In this document: positions 25,601-39,439 of the stretch, one piece after another | How the letters are laid out: every line of letters begins with the position of its first letter | Position numbering within the stretch: the first letter of the stretch is position 1 | NCBI GenBank assembly: GCA_013397795.1 | Contig: VZTJ01000638.1 | Coordinates: 485,966 to 549,965, forward strand | Direction of reading: 5' to 3' | DNA from: Orthonyx spaldingii | Lineage: Eukaryota; Chordata; Aves; Passeriformes; Orthonychidae | Length of the DNA stretch: 64,000 nucleotides | Notes under the pieces: generated by a model | Told to the model about the DNA's origin: nothing | Database searches by the model: none | Seen by the model: the letters and a program-made list of their open reading frames with translations, nothing else | Program-made: the position numbers and the translations under genes

Positions 25601-28465
25601 AAGAGCAGTATTAATATTTTAATTGCTGATTATAATGCTATGTCCCAGATTCTAGCTAAGCATCTGAGAACACAATGGATCTTGTGCATTCAGGCTATTT
25701 TTATTAGGACTGAAACTCCTGTAGGAAACACTTTAACTGGTGACCCAGTAAAGGGTTAAACAAAAGTTAAACTCAAGTTTCCAAAGCCATCTGAACTGGC
25801 TTCAAGAAGACATGAAACATCTATGCATCTGGAAAATGGAACTTGCAATTGACTTTTCTGTACCATCTGCTCTCAAGAACATTTTCTGCTTGGGAGTTGC
25901 ATAAGCAATGAAAAAAAAAAAGCACATAAACAACTTCCTGTACCATGTTTTCGGTCACTTGTAATGACGCATTACAAAGCAAACCAGCTAAATATGCACA
26001 ACTGTGCCTCACTCCAGATGACAACATGTATTATATAAGAGCATGCCTGACAGAAAGACACTTATTTTAAGATATCACGACACAAAGAACACTCAAGGGG
26101 AAATATTCACTATGTGGGAGAGTTGGGGGCAAGAGCCAGGGAGAGTTTGACCTCCATCTCAACAGGCCAATGGTAGTTCAGAAAAATCAAAAAGCAGACA
26201 TTTTTTGGTTTACAAAGTAAAATGATGGAAATTGTTGCACCTCCTTCTGTAAAGGGGAGTTTAACTTGTAATGAATGGAAGCTTTTTGTTATTTAATGTC
26301 ACTTTAATGCATTTTAGATTCAAAAGTATTCTTATCCCCAAAGCTTTCAAAAATATAATTTGTTTAGACTTGCTTTGTTTGTCTGTTGGGAAGCCATGGC
26401 CTGATTTAATCTTGTATTGTGGCATAAATAAAACAATATCCCCAGGAATTAAGAGCAGTTTAACCAGAATAAAAACATCTACCTCTCCAAATGAAACCCA
26501 AGCCTTTAAAACTGTGTCTGTATGTATGTGTTACCCTTTCTCTTTCCAGTGACTGCACTAATAGAATTGGATGGAGACATATGGGGAAATCCTTGTACCT
26601 GTGCAAATGCAGGGAACTGCTGAAGAACGGCTGAAGCCTCGACTGAAGCAGGGTGTGCAGCTAAAGAAGGTAGTTTGCCTCCACTTGGGGGTGTCTTTGA
26701 AACTGAAATTGAGATCAGTTAGCCCAGTAATGAACAGACTCAGCTCAGTGTGGATCTGACCTGATTTGGGCACGGGCACACGATCACATTACTGTTGAAT
26801 TAGCAAGAGTTTGTGTTGGAGGAAGAGAGCAGACGATACCTAATCTAGCCTGAAGTCACAGTGGCGCAGACGGGTGACACCTGATCTGCCATCCAGCCTG
26901 CCACACAAAGATAATCCATTTGTTCTGAAAACATTCAAATCAGTGTGTGAATTTATCCTAGATCAACATTTTGTGTTACACAGCTACAGTGGTTTTGATA
27001 CGGTTTTATGACCGGGATCCACTATGCAGTCAAACTGCAGCTTCAGAAACTGATTTTGCATGGAAACAACCAGTTCTATCAATCTACAGGGTAAATCTGG
27101 GGGTGCAAACAGCTCCAGGGGTGACAAAATCCTCCACCTGAGAAACATGCTGTCTTTGTAAAGACTAGCATTGGAAGAAAAAAGGGGTTCACTTCCAAAT
27201 CAGTATCTACTGCTTTCCATGGGCCAAAAGGACTTAGACCACCAAATTTTCTTCCTACCTTCAAAATACAGTGGTTTTATTGTTAATACAGGGTTTTGCT
27301 AGATAATGAACCCTGTAGTCTAGAATCTGCAAGATTAGATAATTCTCAGGAGACAAGTCTGTCTCCAAGAAAACATCTCTCAGCCTGTGGCAACAAATTC
27401 TCAGGTTAATGAAAATTGTTTTAAGATTTCAGCCGAATTAAGGAGGTGCACAGTTCATACAGGTCACCTCTGCATGGGCGGGAACATCAATATGTTTTCT
27501 GTACCTACAATTCATTAACAGCAAAACCTGGTTCATATCCTCTTTGCTACAGCATCCTTCCTTTCCTGCCTAGCCCCCTTCCTGACTCTAATGTCTTACA
27601 CCTCCATCCATCAGAAGGACAGCGTATAAAATTTTGTTCATAATTACATTGGCAAGTCTCCTCTGGTTTTCATGGAAGTTACATTCTCATAAATGAGAGC
27701 AGAATTTGGCCCTCTGTCTTTTCAAAGGGAAGACTAACGATCAAATAATTTTCTCACATCTCTGTTTGCACTTTCACAGTCTGGTTACATTGATTTGTGT
27801 CTCATAAGTAGACATTTCCTTTGTTGGTTACAAATCAATGTTATAGACCTAGCCTGCCTGCACATTTTCTCTTCCCTCTTACAGTGAGAAAAACAAAGTG
27901 CAGCTTCAATTCCTCATGCTTTATAAATGTGAACTTCCTTGATGAAGCATGAGAGAAAGCAGATAAAATTCCACCTCTCCCTCAAAAAACAGGAAACGTC
28001 TGTGCTTAAATTTCTAATTACCAAGATGCTTTATGGTATGATAAACACCTTTATCATTCCAGCCCTGCCAATGCTTTGTTAACCTAGCTGTAATCCTCTC
28101 CTTCAGATATCACAAGACTTCCCAGGGCAGCCCACTGTGATATCACAGACAGCTATGACTTCATGGCATGAGTAAGGAAAAAAGAGGCAAAGGTTTTACT
28201 CTGTAGCAGGACTGAGCTGCCACACAAATCTCCAGGAAAGGACAGAAAAGAAAAGGGTTTGCAACTGGTGCCTGAGAGGCAATGAGGTTTTTGACTGCAG
28301 TGTGAAAATACAACAGGGAAGATAGATGGGTATTTCACTGCAAATGGATACACGTGATAATAGGAAAGGAGTAGTAAGAAACAGAGCCATCAATCATAAT
28401 ATACCAAGTAAAAGAAGGCACAGGTGTAAATGTGGAACATATCAGTTTGATTTTCCTTTATTAAA

Positions 28466-28497
28466 AGAGAAAAAAAAAAAGTAAAAAAAGAAGAGTC
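28466..28497. repeat. A-rich tract
   Basis: Purine-only run of A with scattered G on the plus strand. It could be the remnant tail of an old retrotransposed sequence, but no element body was recognised beside it. Confidence 0.6.
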
Positions 28498-28640
28498 AAA
28501 GCAGCCTCAACTCAATCTCATCAATTTTAATACTATGAAGAAGTTTAGTAAGTGACGGTTCCACCAATTTGATGGAAAACTTGTGAATGCCAAAATGAAA
28601 ATAGAAATTGTTTAGAGCTGGCAGCAATAATAATACTACT

Positions 28641-28739
28641 AATACCAATACCAATACCAATACCAATACCAATACCAATACTAATACTAATACTAATACT
28701 AATACTAATACTAATACTAATACTAATACTAATACTAAT
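28641..28739. repeat. Compound hexanucleotide satellite (AATACC)6(AATACT)10
   Basis: Six perfect AATACC units (28641-28676) pass without a break in register into ten perfect AATACT units (28677-28736) plus a partial one. The two blocks differ by a single C to T transition per unit. The minus strand would read as alternating Gly-Ile then Ser-Ile, so an open frame crosses it, but this is a by-product of the repeat and not a gene. Confidence 0.95.
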
Positions 28740-28861
28740 GTTTAAAGAATGTGAGATCAAACAGAAAAGAAAAATTTTACAAATATGAACACGACTGTCA
28801 CCACCATCAAAGAACATCCTTACAAGTCAAAAGGGAATTCTATGTATTTTAAAGAATAGCA

Positions 28862-28985
28862 TTAGGAATCAGGAAATCTGGGTCCTACTTACACCTCTTC
28901 TGGAGAATCTATGCTTGGCCTTGAGAAAGATATTTCAGTGCTCTGTGCTTCAGCTTCTCTGCAAGACCAATCAAGATAATAACAG
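28862..28985 (+). mobile_element. MIR-like SINE remnant
   Basis: In order, the segment resembles the MIR core: GGAATCAGGAAATCTGGGTC, then a TTGGCCTTGAGAAAGATATT block, then CAGTGCTCTGTGCTTCAGCT and a GATAATAA end. MIR is an ancient tRNA-derived CORE-SINE family present in low numbers in birds. The copy is diverged, on the plus strand, and lacks a clear tail. Confidence 0.65.
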
Positions 28986-29793
28986 ATCAACTTCAAAGGC
29001 ATCTTAATTCATGGGTGTTGAGCAAACGCTTTAAGTTTTTCTGTGTAGAAACTATTAAATGGCGGGAAAGACAAAAAAGAATGTGAAGATTTGGGAAACA
29101 TTTGAAAAAGAAATTCCACAACTCAACCATCTCCTCAAATCACAGGAAGAGAACAAATAACGTCCTTTTTTTGTATTTTGTTTCCAAAGGAAGTGTAAAG
29201 CTTCCCAGCCAGATGGGCACAGAAGTTGCCCCTGCAAACATAATCATATAAATGGTAAGAGGGAGCCCTGGCTGGCTGCAACCATACAACATTGTGTACA
29301 TGTGCCCATTCCCTGCAAGAAAACACCAAACTGATAATGATGGAAAGAGAGATCAGGAGAAGTTACAACTACTTGGAGAGTTGTCTATTTGCACAGACTC
29401 TTGACACAGCACTTCAGGCAAGAAACCACATCGCTCTAAGACTTTGGGGACCAACCAGTCGGTCTCCCTGTTCCACCAATCCACAACCTTAGGCACCTAT
29501 CTGTTTTGCTTGTGTTTAAAATAGGCCTGGCTTTCTAAAAAGTTTGAGTTTTGTAATAGTAGATATGGTGGAATAGGCCTTGATAGAGTAAACTAGACAC
29601 TAGAAAGAAAGAACGAGAGATACAAAATAAGAATGCTAAAATGAAGAGACTTATAAAAACAAAACAATTATTCTGATTTGATACAATTTTGATACAACTT
29701 TTCCAAACCCTTTTACTTAGACATAAATGACAAACAGAAAATACCAAGATGCCATAAGTCAAACCTGCAGAATCAAATATGTTCATCAGTGTC

Positions 29794-30160
29794 TGTTGCA
29801 ACTTTTGTCTCTAGTAAGAGTTAAGAAAGAACTCAGGAGACAGAACTGCCCAAATCAGTTTACTGATTAGGAATGTATCTACCAAAACCCCTAAGCAGTG
29901 ATGTGTTACCAGCCCAAAAGGACTAGCACAACCATGTTCAGCTATAGGGCAGAGAGAACTCAATATGCATTTCAACACAAGTATATTTATAGCAGCTTGT
30001 TTACAGCTTATGGTGCCTTCCACTGTATTCTGAGTATTTTTCTTATCTTGCACTATCAAAGTTAGCAGACAGTGGAGAGGTATGCATCTTTTTCTTATCT
30101 TATCCTGAACAGGCTTCACTAGCAAGGACATAAATTCTGTCTTTTCAATACTAAGCTACA
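29794..30160 (-). mobile_element. Possible solitary LTR of an endogenous retrovirus
   Basis: Read on the minus strand, the segment begins TGTAGCTTAGTATTG and contains a GGATAAGATAAGAAAAAG block and a TATAAATA box-like motif. It then shows AATCAGTAAACTG, which resembles a modified polyadenylation region, and ends GTTGCAACA. This layout (TG...CA ends, promoter-like then polyadenylation-like motifs, about 370 bases) is what a solo LTR of an old avian endogenous retrovirus looks like. I found no matching target-site duplication and cannot name a family, so the boundaries and the call are tentative. No retroviral coding sequence is present. Confidence 0.3.
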
Positions 30161-31408
30161 ATTAGCACAGAGGTCATGACATCGCAGTAAGCACAAAGGT
30201 CACTGTACTGCTGCTACCCAGGGGGGGTTCTAGAGCTAAACATGAACCCAAGGCACTCTGGGCATATGGAAATGCAAAAGTTTTTTTTTTTATATCTGCA
30301 TATACACATGTCAAGAGTAAATATTTAAGGAATGAGCAACATGATAACAAAAAAACACCCCCATGTTTGTAAGCATAACAGGGATCAAAATATGCAACTG
30401 ACAGGTGGACAAAGTAGGTTTATCTGGTGGAGAGCACTGGAGAGAAATGAAGCTTTGCCTTTTACATTTAATGCATTTTAAGAAGCTCATGTTATTTGTT
30501 TATTTTAACCTGACGTCTGTTCTTTTGACAGTAAGTGACAAAGCAAAATTTGTACCGGAATACAAACACCTTCAAAAATCCCAGAGTATCTCAACATGGC
30601 ACCTCTTTGGTTCTCTCTACATAGTTGTATAGATAAACATCAAAAGGTGAAATATTTGGGCTCAAGTCACCCAAAGACTGGGAAGTGCCCAGACTGAGTG
30701 TGCATGTTACTTTAATGCCTAGTCTCATGAAGACTAATTACTGACCTGAACATTTTCAAAGAAGCCTTGGATAGACTTAGCTAGCTAAGGGTGAGTGCCA
30801 GTATTTCCTACATATTGGAGCAAGTAGCCTCAAAAATCCTGGCCCACAGGATTGCCTCCAAAAGTAGATGGCGCTGAACTGTTAACTGAAGTATTTGAGA
30901 CACACCGACCCTGAGAGGATTATATGGAGCTTTTTGACATCTACACTTGAGGAAAAACAGGGAGGAAAGGGGCTGAAGGAGCCTGAAAGGAAAATGAACA
31001 ATTCAGATCAATGGAACAGGCCTGGAGGCTTCTAAAGAGAATCTTTTAAAGAACCACAAACAATGGCCACAGTCTAGACTGAACACACAGAGAAAAGTCA
31101 AGACAAATCATCACCACTAAAAGCTAAGTAATCACATCACATAACAGCAAGATACAGCAATAGTCTCTCTGTCTCTGCTCTGAGGTGAAATCACCTGGAA
31201 TGTGACATTTGTTTCTGGGCACCTCCTCATCAGAGTGATTGGAGACAGTTCAGAGAAGAGCCTCATAAGCAACCAGCGTGGTGGAAAGACTGAGCTATTA
31301 GAAAAAAGAAATTAAGAGCTGCATCTGCAATAGTCTGGTTACATGCCACTGACTATCAGATGAGGGCAAAGGCATGAAAACAAGCTGCACATAATTGAAA
31401 GGTGCAAA

Positions 31409-31465
31409 TGACAAAAAAGGAAAAAAAAGGAAAAAAAGAAAAAAAAGAAAAAAAGAAAGAAAATA
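31409..31465. repeat. Polypurine A/G tract
   Basis: About 55 bases of only A and G on the plus strand, built from irregular GGAAAAAAA and GAAAAAA units. It is low-complexity sequence of the type able to form triplex DNA. It is not part of a recognised element. Confidence 0.85.
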
Positions 31466-34400
31466 GGGTAGCTAATAATATGAAGGTATATGGATAAAAT
31501 CAAGACCAGTAACATAAAGCTGAAATTTCAAGGAGCAAATATAATAAACCTGAAAAGTAGTCTCCTTAGGGAAGAAACTGAAGTTGGACTGTGTATTTAA
31601 AACTGACCTAGACAAAACACTAGACATGCAATGCACACATCCTTCATTGGCCCTGGGGAGATGGGCTGAGCAGGTCTTGATTGCTTTTTCAGTTTGATGA
31701 TGATGACTCCAAGGTACACTGTGTTTTTCTGGTCTAAAACCATCCATAAAAATATGGAAACCTATGAAACACACTTTGGTGGGTTAGTAGATGATTAACC
31801 AGAAGGAGACTAAATTCATGTTCATTGGATAAGCCTGCGAATTAGGCAGAGTTGTATATGAAGAAAGAAGTAAAACAGCAAGGAGTAAAACCTACCAGGT
31901 TGAGGAAATGGCTTTTAGCATCAGGTTCCCAAAGAGGAATAGCCACACAGCAGAGTGGATAATCCATTGCATAAAAAGAGAGCAGTATATATGGATCAGG
32001 CAACAAGATGTGAGAATGGAGTTGGGGAAATGACTTTAAAGCATATGTGACCTCCTGAATCATGAGTTGGCTAGTCTATGGAAAGGTTAAATGCTTGTGT
32101 CACAAATCCAGAAACCTGAGTGTGCAAAAAGGGAGCTTGTCTCTCTCTAGAAAGTATCCTAAGAAAGTAAATGACAGATAGACAGAGTGAGCCTTACACT
32201 CCTCCATACTATTGAACCATGGATAAAAGCCTATAAAAGAAAAAAATAATACTCCACTTACCTGAGTATTGAAACACAGCAAAAAGCTGCACACACAGAC
32301 AGAAAGTATGAAAGAGTCACACAGGGGGTGGCAGTGGAGGGAGTGCAAGTGTCTGGACATGATGAGATGAAACATTGCTGTCACTTCCTATCCATAACCT
32401 CCCCAGCAGCAAGGGGTGCAGACAGGAAAACCACCAGCTAAACCTGAGACATAGAAGTTACTACATAAAACAAACCAGACCCTGACTGATTTCAGCCTGC
32501 ACTGGAAAAACTCCTTAGTTTTTTTAACTGGAAAGTAAAGACCTTTCTGAGAAGCAAGGGGAAGGTAGAGACAGAGAAATAAACTTCTTATTGACAGTTT
32601 TCAGCAAGAAGAACAAAGTTTGTCTTTACAGAAGTCGTGTTATCAAAGAGAAAAATTAGGTTAGTGGTATCTGCACTTGAGTGGTGTCTGGTTTTATATT
32701 TTTTGGAAGCAAAGGGAAAAAAGACAACCTTCTTTGAACCAGAGACACTAAGTGATTTAACTCCTCTGTGGCCTTACATAGGAGGGGCTGCTTCAGATTT
32801 TACACTGCCATGTAGCCCTGACAAGGCAGCACCTTCCTGAGACTTCACTCAGCCGGAGGTGTTACGAGTACAGCACTGCTGACTGTTGGCTCCTTCCACG
32901 GTATGAAGCGAGAACATCTCACAAAGTTTCAGGTGACACTACACAAAGATCATATTGGCTTCTGAGTTATACTTCTGCCAACCTTCCTCACTGGTCAAGT
33001 ATGACATCCAGAAAACTTTCCCCTTGCTCTGCCTTCAGGGGCCCAACTCCAAATTCAGCATTAAGAGACACCTGTGAAGAAGTTTAGCTGGTTGTACCAG
33101 CAATGGTGCTTCCTGTACAAAATGGTAAACATAAATACAGTACTGATTACATTGCAAATCATGCCCTGAGGCTGGAGGTCCAATGAAACAGTGATTTCAG
33201 AAGCAGTATCAGATAAGGTATTCTCATTACTCCCCAGGTCATTGAAAAAATTACTCCCCGATCTCTGAAAAAATTCATGATTTAAAGAAAGATTGGTGGT
33301 CTCTGTTCGTAGCTTGACTCTACAAACATCTGTGCTGAGATGAGTGGGAGAGTTGTACAATATGTTGGCAAGTGCGAGCAGCCAAAGAGGGAAATTTATT
33401 CAACTGGTTTGGTCCCTGAAGCCCATGTATCAACCAACCACAGCCTGTGCTCTTTATTAGCTTTCTGCAGGTCCCTGCTACCTAATGGTATGTACCTGTC
33501 CATCTGCAGAGCCAAATATAGTTTCTTTGAAAGAGCAGAAAGGAATTCCTGCTGAGCCTGACAGAAGACAAGCCCACAATGTGTCTGCCTGTGCTGTGGA
33601 GTCTTGTGACAAAGGTGGCTGGAGGCTGTGTGTTTATTTTCCAGCTGATGCGCACTGATAATCTGACCTCTACACTTAAAAGATTCATATTTCATGGCTT
33701 ACCCCAGCTTCCACAGGGCCTGCATCCTACAGTCCCATGTATGTCACAGAGGACCTTCCAAGCAGCTGACAGACAAAACACTTCTGACACCCGTTCTGGC
33801 TAGGATAGCTCTTAAATATGAGGAAGAAATACAATGCTGCTCACTCCCCCAAAGCGCAAGCTAATTTTAAAGTTCATCCTGTGAGTCCTTATAGAGGGGA
33901 TGTTTTAATTACCTTCAGCCTGTCCAATGCAGCACTCCTACCCCTATGTGTACTGCTGATATGACTGACAGCTGAGAGCTTTTCTAAACACCAAGCATAG
34001 CATTGCAGTCACTAGCGACTCAAACTGCCTAAAGTGGTGTGATTTTTATCACTTTGACAATACTTTTGACAACTTTCTTTAAGTGTAAAGGGATTTTTAA
34101 AATTTACTAAGATTTATAAAATAAGCCTACCTAAGAGTTTCATGTGTGCATGCAAATGTTGCCTAAAACCATATACAATGAACAGTCTGACTTTGCCTCA
34201 TACCAACATTAAAAAAAGGCCTCTCAGCTCACAGAAACAAGCTTGGCCCTCCTTTCCTCAGTTTACACAGCCCTCCACTCAAGCCTGGGAAAACAGATAG
34301 GGCTCTTCCCCCAATAAAACAATATTGGACTTTTCCCGAGGAAGGGTAAGCAGTGAGATAAAGCATGGAAGAGAATCAATGGCAGAGTTAATCAGGCTAA

Positions 34401-34797
34401 TTCAGCTGTTAAGAAAGCAACCAAACACCATAAAGCCCCTCAAAGGTCAAAAAGTATCTCCGAGATCATGCCTGAGAATGACCTACAAGTCAGTGTCATC
34501 CAGAGAGTGCTAAAATATTAAATTCTATGCAAGCAAGAACTTGCTCTGTATATGAGCTGAGGTTTTCAAACCATCCCCCACAGAGATAATCATAGTAGGA
34601 GCCACAATAAGAAAGATCTTGTTACGATACCTCTCAAATACTAATGCAAACAACACTATGCTTCTATATTCAGAAAGCATCTACATCTCTGACAAGTCTA
34701 AGATTTCTGAGACCAGAGCAATAAAAGACAGCCAAATGCAAGTAGATCTTAATTTCAAAATACAGGTATCTTGACATCCAAAGGGTGCAAAGGTTTG

Positions 34798-34815
34798 TTG
34801 TTTTTTTTTTTTTTC
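34798..34815. repeat. Poly-T run
   Basis: A homopolymer of about fifteen T bases on the plus strand, preceded by GTTTGTTG. No SINE or LINE body was recognised adjoining it. Confidence 0.8.
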
Positions 34816-37800
34816 TGGCTCATAATGTATTAGGTATTAGAAACCTAACCTCTACTTTATGTCTGACTCAACTCCTGCTAAAATAAAGAGATGCTGGTGG
34901 ACCCAAATAGGAGTCTAGGACATTTTTAAAAAACGTTAGCCATTATTGGGCTTGGCTGGATATGATACATAAAGATGATTTTTCAGGCAGAGACAATGAG
35001 CATGGCTCCGCCCAATACAAACTGTGGTTCTGCTAGAACAGTCCCTTTAGTAGAGATCTGCAGACCCTCTCCTGTGTACCTGACCACCTGCATACTGCCA
35101 GTGTAGGTGCACCTACTGCTGGTGCAACAGATGTTAAAGCGGGGAAAACCTGACTCCCGGAGCAGAGGGATTAATGCAGCATTAACATCAAGGCCCCAGT
35201 TGTGGCCATTTAAATGCTAACAGCTTAAAGTAAGTTATCTAAATCTTGAGCTTACTGTGTGAGCCACTAGCACTTAATTACAGAACATTTGGGGCAAAAA
35301 CTTGCCCCAGGGTATGCACGAAGTAATCTCAACGCTGCTAATGGAAATCCATGTGCTGTATATTAGAAAAGCAACTGGTTCTGAACAGGGCTATTTTAAA
35401 GCAGAATGAAACAGGTTATCTTTTACTGAACATCCTTTTATTATTTATATTTACAAAAACTAACCACATGACAGTTGCCCAGATTCATCAGCTGGGTTTC
35501 AATTTACATTCTTCACTAACATTCCCACAAAATCAATTAAAGAAAAGCTCGGTTTTAAAGCCTAGAGGCTTGAATTAATGTTCTGTTAAATCTGACAGAT
35601 TTTGTCCATGGTTCTTTATTGACCATTGTACTTTTTTTGACACCCTTGTGATGCACCTTTTCCCAACCAAAGTGTATTTCACGGTCCAGACACGGTTTCT
35701 GACTGAGGGAAGAGTATTTTCACCTCCTCTTCACCTCCCAGAGCAGTATTTCAGGGCTCATCAAGAGGTGTGCCATTAAACCTAAAGCATGCTCATGGCT
35801 CCTCTTGCATTGCAGCAAACAGATCTGTCAGACTTCAAATCTACTGAGCAGCAGCAGGTAAACACAGCTTTTGTTTTAGCAGCTCAGTTACAGCTAAGTG
35901 AGCATCTGCCCTGGCTGAACACAATAAACCTTCTATTTCAGAGGAGTATAATTGTCATTGTATTTCCTTGTCCTTTGAAATTTGGAGCAGGAAGTTTCAG
36001 CCTGAGGGTCCATTGCAGTCTTTAGAACACTAAAACCTCCACATTGCACTTACTACAATAGGCAATTATAGATACCTGTGTAAAATGAAAGGAAAATATC
36101 ATACTATGTAAAGCCTCAAATGATCACTTGGCCTGGGATTCATCTACAAGAGGCAACGTCATACAAGTATTGTTACATGGCTGTGGTACTTGCTATGAGC
36201 AATATACTGAGTAAAACTCTTTGAAGTTGCTGTAAAGATTTTCCTATTCCTATTAACAGGTTAGGGGGCTCTAGAGAAGTGTCTTATCAGGTGCTACTTT
36301 TCAACTCTAATTAAACTTTCTGCTAAGTGGGAGCTGAGCTGATTCCATTTGCCACTTCTCTTGTAAAAATTTCACTTGTGGAAGTTATGGGCCTGTTTTC
36401 TTACATGCTGCCCTTTGCTTCCTCCAAAAAAGGATTTCATATCATGATTTCTTCAAGAAATGCATCAAAACTTCTTTCTGGTTTAAGTCTCAGGGAATGG
36501 CACAGATGCAACTTTGAAAGCAAACCTGTGGTGAAATTCAGGACAGGAATGCAGCATGTATGTGTTCAGAACAGTGTTTCCATGATATGAAGACTGTAAA
36601 GTAATTGGCAACTCATCCAAAATCTTAGAATGAGTAATTTGTGGCAATTTGATCTATGTAAAGTTATCTATAGCATGTAGGGAACAAACACATACATGCT
36701 TTTGAGAAAAAATACTCAACCTCTTGCTACACACTGACATTGCATAGTATATGCATAAGAGTTCAATGAAGTGTTTGGGGCCCATGCTAACTTTCATTTG
36801 CGGGGCTCTAAGTCATGCAGCACATGCTGATGGTACTGTATGCTGCTATGAATACAGAGAAGAATTTTTAAGACCAGCTTGTTGTGTTACACTCATAACC
36901 CTCATTTTATTTTAATGTAAATTTTGTGTTCAATCTGTTTTGAAGGTTTCGAAGATCTTATCACCTCTATTTTTTGGGGCACAGAATCTCATGAGAGGAT
37001 GCAGTATAAACGATACCCATCCATTCCATTGTGTGTCTCTCTGTTTCACACTTTCCTTTCTGCCTGCCCATTTATCTGCCTTTTTGGGTCTCTCTTTCCT
37101 TATTTCTAATCAGTCCCTTAGCCTGCCACTTGTTCTCTGCTTTCACGTATATAGTTTGTAATACCCTGTAGTATAGATCTTGTTTCTGTTTCTCCTACTT
37201 ACCTCTCCTGGCACCATCAGTGTTCCATGCCCTCACAGTACGTGGGCTTTAATTTGTGTGTTTACTTTTGTCTTGCATTTAGTAGGATAACTCTCTTGTC
37301 TGACACCCTCACCTTCCATTAACTCTGGTTTCCTATCATCTTCAGTTCTTACTACTCCAGAAAAGGCAGGAGGGGGAATGAAGTGCTTATGGAGGCAGTG
37401 CTTGCTGTCACAGACTGATTGACAATGAGCACGGTGCCTCCAAGTGCCGAGATGCTGCAGTTTGTGGAGTGAAGTGAGACCTCGGTGCCCGGTACACCCT
37501 CCTTGATTGAACAGACATTTTGAGTGCGGCTGCTGATCACTGTTAGCTCAGTGACTCCCTGCATTCTCCTCACTTCCTTCTCCCAAGCTGTCAGACTGGC
37601 AAGGCTCAGGAGAAATCACAGGTTTCCTAATTGCATTTGTGCCTGCACAGAGAGAAAACTTAAATACAGGCTGGTCAGATCTGTATAGATGATGGAGAAC
37701 GTTTCACTCCATTCTGCGCTAGTGTGGCCTCTTCAATTTGTGCCTGGCAGCTTCCTTGTTCCTGAGGACAGAAAGATAAACTGTGGCTTTGTATAGATGG

Positions 37801-39439
37801 GGAATATGACAAAGCAAAAGGAGAGAAAAGGAAATTCATTACATTTATCTGTGCAAACATTTTCTCAAATGATTCCTGCAATTTCACATATCGAGCCCCC
37901 TCCGTGAGCACATCTATCCTGGATGACTGTATCTTGGATTTATAGGAAAAGCTTGTTCCTATATCTACTCAGTCAGATTGGAGCACTTTATTGGTGCTGA
38001 TCAGTCTATTCAGACTCTTCTGACTGTTTCTTGCTCAGAGGCAAGGCATCATGCACTGTTTTCAATGGCTATTTAAGCGTCGAGTGGGCTCTGGTAACTA
38101 GGTAATCCAGAGAGAAAAGCACAGCAGCAGCCAGTCTGGACTCTGAATCTGACTCAAAAGTGCTCAAGTTTTCCTTTGACTGCACAGGATAGGCTCATTT
38201 TAAAGAGGTCATTTTCTAGTCAAACCAAACACAAAAGTTGGCTAAATCAAGATGGCTCAGTGACTCTGGGGAATCCCAGTGCCTTTAGTGATGGAAGAGA
38301 AAGCTGGAGCCACAGACCATCCTTCGCTCAGGTTAAGGGTGGCTCTATGGGCAGCCTTAGTTTGTTTGGCTCAGTGGCTCATGATTACTGAAATAACAAG
38401 AAGCTTTCTTCTTTTTTATCGCGAAGTCTCACGGGAGGCTTCATTTGCATACAGTGACTCAGAAAGCTGCCTGCTGAGCTGCACGTACTGGATGTCTGTC
38501 TGGAACAAGTCAGAGTAATTTGTCCTCTTGTTTACAGCAGCCTATTTATAACAGCACGGAGATGACCCATGGATACACCAAGCCTATCCTCCAAACACTC
38601 AGAAAGGGGCTTTTCACACTCATCACAAAGCCCCAAATACTATAGCTCCCTCAGCTCCTCCGTCCAGTGAAGATGATCTCCAAGGGCTACAGGGAGCAGA
38701 GTGGATTAGAGCAGGTTTTGATGAAATACATCAGTAAGAACCTTTGCTGCATCACAATCTTGGTAAGAATCCATCTGCTTCAAGATGATACAAGCCCAAA
38801 GGATGGAGGACAAGGTGAATACCTACGGACTATGGTGTCCACTATTACTATTTTCCCCAGAAATAAGTTGTTCGCAGCCACTCCAAGGTGATCTGTGGCT
38901 TTCAGGACTTTTGTTTAATGGCTTCCAATGTTCAAAACTCCTAGAATGAATATAAAGTCACAACCTTTCTCAGTCAGATAATTTCAGCTCTTAACAAGAC
39001 CAAGATTCAGAAAGCACCGTATGTCATGTATGTAAAAGCAATAGACCTGTAATGAATCATATACATGTATTCTAAATTAATTTTTCACAGGAGTAATTTT
39101 AATGTCCTACATTAGCATCTCCTGCTGGCCAAGGTCTCCCCCTAAGAATTAGACAAACAATTCTCCAATCCGTGCACCTTCAAACAACTGCTTCTTCCCA
39201 GACAAGGAAACAGGTTTTTCCTCTCAGTTACAGAATAATAGTCTTCATTAGAACTGCAAAAACCTAAGGTCCAGTCTTTATCCAAAATTCTGCCTCATGT
39301 GCAAGTTCTGTTTTTCATTAGAAGAAGGTCAGTGTCACTGCTTTGGAAAAGAGAGCAGGTTTCTTAATCAGACATACCATGCTTATTTTTGACCCCGTTA
39401 CTAGACTGAAATTAGTGGCTACATGAATATATCTCACAT

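Larger units (their letters stand above)
10766..28630. other. Noncoding ZBTB20 5' region, no gene seen (part 1)
   Basis: About 18 kb of AT-rich DNA with only short unconnected open frames. None shows a recognisable domain, a codon run typical of an exon, or a matched acceptor and donor. It contains the AT-rich hairpin at 19.65 kb, a short CA run near 15.89 kb, another near 23.74 kb, and a segment around 22.05-22.48 kb that reads like conserved noncoding DNA. By position it is probably intron or distal regulatory DNA of ZBTB20; this is an inference from synteny and gene size in mammals. Confidence 0.5.

Noticed and set aside
28545..28817. Open frame reading Ser-Ile and Gly-Ile repeats
   Set aside because: It is produced entirely by the hexanucleotide satellite at 28641-28739.
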